Source: Blastomussa wellsi
Lineage: Eukaryota > Cnidaria > Anthozoa > Scleractinia > Plerogyridae
DNA length: 64,000 nucleotides
Direction: 5' to 3'
Assembly: GCA_947652115.1 (NCBI GenBank)
Contig: OX393571.1
Span: forward strand, 17,492,856-17,556,855
Shown here: positions 57,301-64,000 of the stretch, piece by piece
How the letters are laid out: each line of letters opens with the position of its first letter
How positions within the stretch are numbered: the first letter of the stretch is position 1
Made by a program: the position numbers and the translations under genes
The notes under the pieces: model-generated
Told to the model about the DNA's origin: nothing
Databases searched by the model: none
Seen by the model: only the letters and a program-made list of their open reading frames with translations

Positions 57301-60300
57301 GTCAAAGAACTTGAGGACTGGAGCTGAGGAGATTGAAGTTTTCAGGCTTGTAAATGCATCATCTTCTACTTTTCCCCAGGACCATTCAACATCTTTCTGG
57401 AGTAGCTGGCGGAGTGGAGCGCTCTTCTGAGACATGTTTGGGATGAACTTAGACAAATAGGTTCCCACACCTAGGAATCTCTGTAGGTCTTCACGACTGG
57501 CTGGGGTTGGCATGGCGACGATTGCTTCAACTTTGTTAGGGTCTGGTTTAACACCATCTGCACTCAACACGTGGCCCACATAATGAACCTCAGATACTCG
57601 AAAATGGCATTTCTCCTTGTTAAGCTTAAGGTTGCTCTCACGACAGCGGTCCAACACCTGTCTAAGCCTCACATCATGCTGCTCCACATCTTCCCCCCAC
57701 ACAACAAGATCATCCACAATTACCTCAACACCTTCAATGTCCTGAAACAAATGGGACATAACATTCTGGAACACTTCTGGGGCCGATGCTATCCCAAATG
57801 GCAAACGTGTGTAACTATAACGGCCAAATGGGGTGTTAAAGGTAGCTAGCTTGCTACTGTCCTTGGCTAGTTTAACCTGCCAAAAGCCATGGTTAGCATC
57901 CAGGACACTGAACACTTTTGCATTGGGCATTCTGCTAATCACATCTTCCACGGTCTGCATGGGAAAATGTTCTCGCATGACGGCACGATTGAGGTCACTA
58001 GGATCCATACACACTCTGAGCTTGTTATTCTTCTTCTTGGCAACTACAAGACTGTGTACCCAGGCAGTGGGCTCTGTACATTTCTTAATGACTCCCAGCT
58101 TCTCCATTCTCTGAAGCTCCTCTTTAAGAGGTTCGCGAAGGGCCACAGGAACCCTACGGGGAGGGTGCACAACAGGGGTGGCATTGGGATCAATTTGAAT
58201 TTTGTGCTGGACGCCTTTAATCTCACCCAGGCCCTCAAACACGTCTGCATACTCGGATTCCAGGTTCTCTTTTTCAAGGCGGTAAATTCTCTTTATCAGG
58301 CCTAAATCAAGACAAGACTTCAATCCAAGAATGGATGGTAGATCTTGCTCAACAAGTATAAAGTCTATAACTGTGAATTTTCCTTTGTACTCACAAGTTA
58401 GGCTGACCTTCCCGCTGGGTGTGATTCGACGTCCGTCATACACTTTCAGCTTGGCTTTGCACTGGCGGGCCTGTTTAAGATCCACTGGAAGTCGGTCAAA
58501 CAACGACTTGGAAATGACATTACAATCAGCCCCCGAATCTATTTTAAAATTCACATTGGTATCGGCGATCTTAAGCGAGACGTGCCACTCATTTTGAGAA
58601 GGGCATTCATCACTAGACTCCACTGAAAAGGTCAACAAATCGGCTTCGTCATTACTGCCCTCCGATTCAGCGACTGCGTGTACAGTTTTCCCGCCAAAAT
58701 CCCGCAGTCTCTTTCGGCAAACATTCGCATAATGATCCTTCTTCTGGCAGTAATCACACGTTTTGCCGAAAGCGGGGCAAGATCCGCACGAGTGAGAAGA
58801 ACCACAAAACGTGCACTTTCCTTTTTGTGAGCCCGAACCTGGTCTCGGTCGACGCGAATAATTTTTCTTCTGTCTGTCACCACTGCCTGCTCGAATTTCA
58901 TTGACGCTCGGAGTTTGATTGTTTTGCTCCTTTGGTCCCATCGCTTTAATCTGTTCTTTCGAGGCCTCGGATGATCTTGCCATAGAAATCGCTTTTTCCA
59001 GTGTAAGTTTCTCTTCCCTCAGTAATCGCTCCTTCACTTGCAGATCTCGTATACTAAACACGAACTTGTCTCGCAGCATGTCATCAACCGGCGGCGGGTA
59101 CTCGCAAGATTTCACCTTGTTTTTCAAACGTGTGACAAACTGATCCACGGTTTCGGAATCTTTCTGTGTTATCTGCCAAAACTGATGTCTCTCGAACACT
59201 ACGTTCTTCCTGGGGTTACAGTACTGCTCAAACTGCTCAAGGACTTTCACCAGCTTTTTCTCGTCGCCTTCGGCAAACTGAAACGTGTTGAAGACCTCAA
59301 TGGCGTCTTCTCCTGCAAAGTTTAGCAATATAGCAATCTTAACCGCATCGTCTTTCTTTTCGCTTCCCGAAGCAGTTATGTAGATATCAAACTGTTGCTT
59401 AAATCTCCGCCAATTTTCTGATATGTTTCCTTCGAAAATCAAAGCGCTAGGCTTGTGAAAACTATCCATGTTTTAGACTGTTTTACTTTCTGACACCATG
59501 TCAAAAAGATCCGAGTCGAAGCTGCAAGCATGCAGTTCCAAAGTTCAAAGACACAACGTTCAGTGCGCATGCGCGTCACGCGTCACGCATACATTGTGAC
59601 ACACTGATCAGCAAACTGGACAGCTCTTTTTGTCTCGAGCTCTGTTTTTGTTGTCGCCTATTTTATGACATTATACATTTAGACCACCTTAATTGTGCAC
59701 ATCCACATGGCATCTACAATATATATTTTAGAATTTTAACGACTACAGTATCAATTTTGGACTGAACTCAGCAAAGGTTTAAATTGGTGAATTGTGAAAC
59801 ATGCAATGAAAATAAATCCAAACTTTCTTTTTTTTCTTTTAGGAAATCCTCGTCTGTTCAATTCTGCAGCACATTACTGGCCATTAAATCGTCTTCACGG
59901 CATTTTTGATATTAAAAACAACGTAACTGGAGCAAAACATGGCAAAATCGAGAACATCCTCTATAGAGGGCCTGGAAACGGTTTTCTACGCACGGAGGGT
60001 AGAGCCTGGGTCGACTTAGGAAATTTTAGCGGCTCTTGTTTGGCAGAGCCTTTACGATGTAAGATAGCATTGACAGTTTTTCTATGGCTAAAATATTCTC
60101 CAAACAAACACAGGCGATTCTTTATTGGTACGTCGAGTCATCTTACCTTTTCAAAAGGTTTTACAATATACAAAGAATCCGACAGAAAAGCAAACAACTC
60201 TATTGTTGTCAGACTGAATGATGGACAAAGAGAATGGGCGGGATATCTAACGCTTAAACCGGACGTCTGGTCGCACGTGATGTTCACGTGGGATTATAAG

Positions 60301-63300
60301 TCAGGACTGGCTCTATTTCAGAACTGCAATCAGATGGCTCTGATCTCAAACACTAAGTTAAAAACGTCTGCGAGAAGCAACCGATCAAATGTTCTAGAAC
60401 ACCACTTGAGTCTTTCAGGAGCACAGAAGTTTCAACCTGACATAGGTGTTAAAGCGTCGTACGAAGATCTAACGGTGTTCTATCGGAAGATGGAATCTCA
60501 TGAGAGAAACTGGATTTGCCTTTACAAGTTGGGTGAGTACTGATATATATCACAATATATGGAGCAAGCCAGAAAATGCTTAGGCTAACACTATCGATCC
60601 GGCTTCAACAGTCCTCCGTGCTGTTATAGCTCACCTCCTTATTGTTGTTGTTGTTCTTCTGCTTTTGCCTCTGAGAGATGCGATTTGTGGCACCCGTTTA
60701 CTGATATCTTCTGTTAACAGAGGGACCACAGATAAACTCCACCTGTAACGGCTCAATGAGATGGCTGTCAATCAGCTGGAGGCCGCCTCCGATAACGTAC
60801 GACATATTGACAGGATACAATGTGTGGTACTGGGGCGATTCCTTTTCCAACTGGACAAAGTTGCCACTAGGAATCAAGAAAACCACACTCAATCTCACTG
60901 ATCTTGGTAAGTCGATTTTCATCTTCAACTGTTTGCAATTGGGAACACGTACTGATTCAATAACCACCATTCATTAATCAGAAGGGGCGAATTCTCTCAA
61001 GTGTGATCAAAGTTTACTCTATTATTAATACACTGACTACATTCGTTTGCGGTAAAAAAGTAACTGTTGAAACACAGCTTAAAAAGACTTAACTTGCGCA
61101 CCAAGTGTAACGGAACAAAACTTTAGCCGGCAAATTTCACAGCATGAAAAGATAACTTCACTGCAGTGTAAAGGCAACTTAAAGCTGGCGTAAACGTCTG
61201 TTTTAAGTAGCTTTACGCTGTCTTTACGGTTTTTTAAAGCTGACCTTTTAGCCTTTACACCAATAATTAAAGCTAGAGTAAAGAGACTAAAACGTTTTAA
61301 TTCATAGCGTAAAGTTGGATAACCAACTTTAATTTTGCGTAAATCTCTATTTTCTTGCTGTATTTCCGTAACAGCCCGCCAATGGCTGCCACGATTACTA
61401 AAGTCCCCTTTCCGGCAACGGCCAACTCCTTTGCTGTTTTTGGTATGCGATTTCTTGCATCACCAATGAAAATGATAACGTTTTCATTATTTTCAGATCC
61501 GGGATCGTCATATAAATTTCGTGTTCAAAATGTTTTCCGTTTTGGTGTCGGAAAATCGAGCCAGATGATTGAATGCAAAACAAGAACTGAAGGTAAACAT
61601 TCATGATTTAATTCTGCTGTTAAGTTCTTCAAATGTCGTTAAGGGGACACTATCACGATCATCTTTCAGGTTTTTTTAATAAAGTGGCCACAAAATTATG
61701 ATCAAGTTCTTTAATCCATACAGGAAATGCTCCTGGAACATAAACAGATGGATATCAAACAAATTGTTTAAGGAAGAGAGTTTTCACAAGGACAGAACGT
61801 GAAAAAGTCAGCTTAAATCCCCTGATGTTATCATAATTATAGCACTCCATATTTAGCTTCACACTGGCATGGTGATTTTAATAAAACTTAACCATTTTTC
61901 AAGTGTTGGTTTCCATTGGAGTAAACACATTTTGGGCTGTTGAATTTTTGAAGTTATACACGTGATAGTGTCCCTTTAACTTATCATTTGACTAGCGCTG
62001 GAAATATCTTCTTCCTGAAAGAATCTGACCCACCTAGAATACGAAACTCTCATGCAATGTTCAGGCAAGGAGTCAGACCTGTTTTTGTCAAATGAAACGA
62101 CTGTTTAGCAGGGACGCCATCCTTCAGCAAAGTCATGTTGTTTTGTCTGTGGAGAACAGTTAACATGACATGCCATAATTCCGATGTAACCATGAGTCCA
62201 CAGCATCGTCTGGCATAGATACCTTAAAAAAGTTGTGAATCATCCTTACTCGCCGGTAAGGCATGCATGTGTACCAAAGTTCCACTCAGAATACGTTTCG
62301 TCATTTTTTTCTCTGATTATAGTTTTAAACCCACCACTCAATTTAACTGTGGAGATGAAATCATCCATAAGTGTACTATTAAAATGGATTGCACCTTCAA
62401 GCAGTCATGAAGACGTCACGGGATACAAGGTAAATGTATATATAATGATGCAATTTATGAGTTCCAACAAATTTCCAGTTAACAACATAAAGACGACTAT
62501 GAGGGGGTATGAGAGCAGAACGCAATAAACAAGTTTACTTTTCATTTCCGCGACCTGTTTCACCCTTTCTTTGGCTTATGGCGGAGGGTTGTATTTCTGC
62601 ATTTCTTTTATGTATTAGCTTTATGTTTGCATGAAACCCTTGTCCTTTACTTTCATCTGGAACAGCTTATTGCACATGTAAAATAAGCAAATTATTTTGA
62701 CTGATACTTGCTCAATAAAATCTACATTTTGCAAAGAGTATTAATCGCATTATTTGTGTTTATATGATCTTATCGTATTTACCAGCTTGCTATAAAGAAA
62801 AATGACACGAATTTAAATATTACAGATTACCTACAGTGTCGTGGATTCTGACAAACCCAACGTAATCAAGGCGGGGCCTACGACGTCGTTTCTTCTTGAT
62901 GGACTGCAGAATGACACTGAGTACAACGTTCAGGTGACAAGTTATGGCGATAAACGGTTTCTTGAGAGTATTCCAGCAGTGACAAACGTCAAGACGGATA
63001 ATGATGGTAAGGAATAAGTAATAAAATAATAGATGGTAAATTTTCAGCTCGGCGAATAAACGTGGGACAAAGAAACATTCCGAGTCCCCGTAGTTTTCCC
63101 AAGAGCAGCGTTTGGGAACAGTGGTACTTATCACAAGATCGATATCGTTTCCCTCCGGCAGTTCTAGCCTGTTTGCAACTGCAAAGTTTTTCAAAACTCT
63201 AGTAAATCATTCTCGGGAACATCACAAAGTGGAACGAAAACAAAATAGGCTTTTGATAACGTAGTGCTAGCCTGCAAGCGCGAATACAGAGGATGCATAA

Positions 63301-64000
63301 GCGGGAAAAATGCTCGCAATCCATCGCCTCGCACGGCCTCTACACAAATTTACATCCCGAATGTCAGTGAAACCCGTTTCAATCTAATAATAGTTCGTTC
63401 TCTTTTAAGGCTCCTAGCATTACTATTGTCTTGTATTGCCATATGTGTACCATAGAAATTCTTACCAAAGCTTGGACCAATGACAAATACCCGCTACTTT
63501 AATGTTACTCTGCAGATAAATCTTCAGTAAAGGAAAAACACCTAGAAGTGACCAGGTACCAGGACTTACGGGTCAACTGGAAAAAGCCAAGTGATAAATA
63601 CAAGTTGTTTTCGTATCGAGCGTTCGTAAAATGGACGGATCTCGATGGGATAGAGAACACGCTTGAGGTGTGTGACGGGAATGCAACCTCTTGTGTTTAT
63701 TCTATAGAGGACATTCCCCATAGTCACACATTTCACGTCATGGCGTATGTGGTGCGACAAATTCCTCTCAAACCGGTCCTTGGTATGTATCTACGGTATA
63801 ATAATACATAGTGATCCCAAAAACAAATCTTTGATCACTTTGTTTCCAATTCGATGTAATTGTCCTTTGACTAGTGTGGAATAAGGATTCGCAGAGACAA
63901 ACACTAGGTGGGCAAGTACCCCGAAACAGATGCAGAACCTGCAAGCTAAATTTATTTAAAGCAAAGTCAGGTGCCATACCAAAACAATTATTTGTTGAAA
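54331..64000 (+). CDS. Gene E: signal peptide, LamG-like domain and FN3 domains (3' partial)
   Basis: Seven exons in frame: 54331-54397 (signal peptide), 59843-60532 (LamG/concanavalin-like), 60721-60906 plus 61497-61592 (FN3 1), 62323-62429 plus 62826-63006 (FN3 2), 63516-63782 (FN3 3). The gene continues past the right edge with an open phase-1 donor (gtatgt after 63782). ATG 54331 is chosen because MKTTEFAWCVLLIAFLQIKG is a textbook signal sequence ending at a phase-1 gtaaga donor. Its FN3 domains are split by internal introns, unlike those of A, B and D. No channel part is visible, so membership in the channel family rests only on position and module style. Intron 1 holds the gypsy element in antisense. 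Confidence 0.78.
55316..55417 (-). repeat. 3' LTR of gypsy element
   Basis: 102 bp, bounded by TGTCA and TGACA on the plus strand; identical to the other LTR except for one A missing in a run of As near 55320. Confidence 0.95.
55537..59469 (-). CDS. Gag-Pol polyprotein of the gypsy element
   Basis: 1,310 aa without stop or frameshift. In order: Gag-like region (about 1-200); Cys-rich zinc-binding stretch about 215-252 (C..C, CDYCQKKDHYANVC); aspartic protease with DSGAD near 310; reverse transcriptase with VCMDPSDLN and an IVDD catalytic box (usually YVDD) near 582; RNase H with SVDASSKG near 728; integrase HHCC finger about 943-985 (HAAHLG..., CSTCQQH) and DDE core with D near 1008, D near 1061 (IADN) and E near 1093 (GLVERN). 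Gag and Pol are fused, with no programmed frameshift. The start codon lies 29 bp inside the 5' LTR. All catalytic positions I can recognise are present. Confidence 0.95.
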   Translation of the reverse strand: MDSFHKPSALIFEGNISENWRRFKQQFDIYITASGSEKKDDAVKIAILLNFAGEDAIEVFNTFQFAEGDEKKLVKVLEQFEQYCNPRKNVVFERHQFWQITQKDSETVDQFVTRLKNKVKSCEYPPPVDDMLRDKFVFSIRDLQVKERLLREEKLTLEKAISMARSSEASKEQIKAMGPKEQNNQTPSVNEIRAGSGDRQKKNYSRRPRPGSGSQKGKCTFCGSSHSCGSCPAFGKTCDYCQKKDHYANVCRKRLRDFGGKTVHAVAESEGSNDEADLLTFSVESSDECPSQNEWHVSLKIADTNVNFKIDSGADCNVISKSLFDRLPVDLKQARQCKAKLKVYDGRRITPSGKVSLTCEYKGKFTVIDFILVEQDLPSILGLKSCLDLGLIKRIYRLEKENLESEYADVFEGLGEIKGVQHKIQIDPNATPVVHPPRRVPVALREPLKEELQRMEKLGVIKKCTEPTAWVHSLVVAKKKNNKLRVCMDPSDLNRAVMREHFPMQTVEDVISRMPNAKVFSVLDANHGFWQVKLAKDSSKLATFNTPFGRYSYTRLPFGIASAPEVFQNVMSHLFQDIEGVEVIVDDLVVWGEDVEQHDVRLRQVLDRCRESNLKLNKEKCHFRVSEVHYVGHVLSADGVKPDPNKVEAIVAMPTPASREDLQRFLGVGTYLSKFIPNMSQKSAPLRQLLQKDVEWSWGKVEDDAFTSLKTSISSAPVLKFFDPKESVTLSVDASSKGVGAVLLQNDRPVAYASKALTPSQENYAQIEKEMLAIVFGCERFHDYLYGQQEITVESDHKPLEAILKKPIHQAPLRLQKMIIRIKPYAVNVKYLPGSHLVLADALSRAFLPSTAADQPDEFEIHVLDSGKLSETMFDKLKDETKNDPELQQLQKVVTSGWPQTKVETPVETRPYWNYRDEISCYEGLMFKGDRIIVPHSMRPEILQRIHAAHLGIEKCRARARSAVFWPGINSAIDELVSKCSTCQQHQRSNQREPLIPQEVPDRPWATVAADIFYYKGRDYLLVVDYFSKYPEVARLSSKNSETVILAMKDMFARHGIPERLIADNMPFNSVKFKDFASKWEIEVVTSSPHYPKSNGLVERNVQTVKQLLRKADESKQDAFLALLEFRNSPISGMDESPAELLMSRKLRTRLPTSKSLLDPQPRSTSQIRHNLLTRQQRQKAFYDRGTRPLSKLHEGEPVRMKRGREWTPAVVVQQHQAPRSYIVATPDGTQMRRNRFHLQPTKVETFPSPSPAWEAVASDESNHCMQPNTDAGIEMPEMESQPDIPQANQPVRRSLRIRRPPQRLIETVQ
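59499..59601 (-). repeat. 5' LTR of gypsy element
   Basis: 103 bp with the same terminal TGTCA/TGACA inverted pentamer. Very short for an LTR; contains CpG-rich repeated GTCACGCGTC-type sequence. Confidence 0.95.
59843..60532 (+). CDS. Gene E exon 2: LamG/concanavalin A-like domain
   Basis: A 690-bp phase 1-1 exon, about 230 residues. AAHYWPLNRL, NGFLRTEGRAWVDLGNF, LTVFLWLKYSPN, FFIGTSSHLTFSKGFTIY and WSHVMFTWDYKSGLALFQN are the core beta-sandwich landmarks of LamG/pentraxin-type domains: the AHYWPL opening, G.GL....W.DLG..., and W.HV.FTWD...G..L. Two Cys pairs look disulfide-ready. Probably extracellular binding; ligand unknown. Confidence 0.78.
60721..63782 (+). CDS. Gene E exons 3-7: three fibronectin type III domains
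   Basis: FN3 1: 60721-60906 (WLSISWRPPPITYDILTGYN) and 61497-61592 (YKFRVQNVFRFGVGKSS). FN3 2: 62323-62429 (NPPLNLTVEMKSSISVLLKW, VTGYK) and 62826-63006 (ITYSVVDSDKPN, TEYNVQVTSYGD). FN3 3: 63516-63782 (LRVNWKKPSDKYKLFSYRAF, FHVMAYVVRQ). All outer boundaries are phase 1; the inner intron is phase 1 in the first domain and phase 0 in the second. Confidence 0.82.

Larger units (their letters stand above)
55316..59601 (-). mobile_element. Intact Ty3/gypsy LTR retrotransposon
   Basis: A 4,286-bp element with short direct LTRs (55316-55417 and 59499-59601), a 5-bp CACTG target duplication (55311-55315 and 59602-59606), a primer binding site just inside the 5' LTR (minus strand 59498-59480, beginning TGG), and a polypurine tract AAGAAGAGGAGA (minus strand, 55429-55418). 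Gag-Pol is one uninterrupted frame. Protease, RT, RNase H, integrase order is that of Ty3/gypsy (Metaviridae). No envelope frame is seen. It is inserted antisense in intron 1 of gene E. Confidence 0.95.
54398..59842. other. First intron of gene E
   Basis: Contains the gypsy element (55316-59601) and a run of about 16 Gs near 55045-55060. Without the insertion it would be about 1.2 kb. No exon seen. Confidence 0.7.

Noticed and set aside
55626..59325. Plus-strand frames inside the gypsy element
   Set aside because: All are antisense shadows of the single 1310-aa Gag-Pol frame.

Overview
The window looks like invertebrate animal DNA. It has multi-exon genes with GT-AG introns of 0.1 to 5 kb, extracellular modules carried on phase 1-1 exons, tRNA-derived SINEs, many short inverted-repeat elements and one intact Ty3/gypsy element. 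The repeat style and domain mix suggest a cnidarian, perhaps an anthozoan or stony coral; that assignment is inference only. No prokaryotic feature, rRNA gene or functional tRNA gene was seen.

The main content is a cluster of paralogous genes that I reassembled exon by exon. Gene A (+, enters from the left edge, stop at 20258) encodes C-type lectin, discoidin (F5/8C), fibronectin III and thrombospondin-1 modules followed by a membrane channel module. Gene B (-, 29976 to 21439) appears complete at 877 aa: signal peptide, four FN3 domains, channel module. Gene C (+, 31701-32831) is a broken remnant with only the last part of the channel module. Gene D (+, about 34032-47493) has five FN3 domains and the channel module, and gives 984 aa if the proposed signal-peptide exon is right. 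Gene E (+, starts at 54331 and runs off the right edge) has a signal peptide, a LamG/concanavalin-like domain and at least three FN3 domains; its C-terminus is outside the window.

The shared channel module is the exciting part. It reads: Cys-rich S1-like half, M1, re-entrant pore loop with a potassium-channel filter (TVGYGD in A and B, TLGYGD in D), M3, S2-like half with a conserved DMY...KR.DLF motif, M4, short basic tail. This is the ionotropic glutamate receptor layout with a K+ filter, as known for cyanobacterial GluR0 and rotifer AvGluR1. Here the usual amino-terminal domain is replaced by adhesion and lectin modules. I propose an undescribed or poorly described family of adhesion-ectodomain, K+-filter, iGluR-like channels arranged in a cluster. 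Ligand, ion selectivity and biology are unknown.

A 4.3-kb gypsy retrotransposon (55316-59601, - strand, 102/103-bp LTRs, CACTG target duplication, one 1310-aa Gag-Pol frame) sits antisense in the first intron of gene E and looks young. Introns also hold an array of four TTAA-flanked MITE units (12276-12752), several fold-back elements, two SINE families and microsatellites. The interval 47494-54330 between genes D and E shows repeats but no gene I can support.
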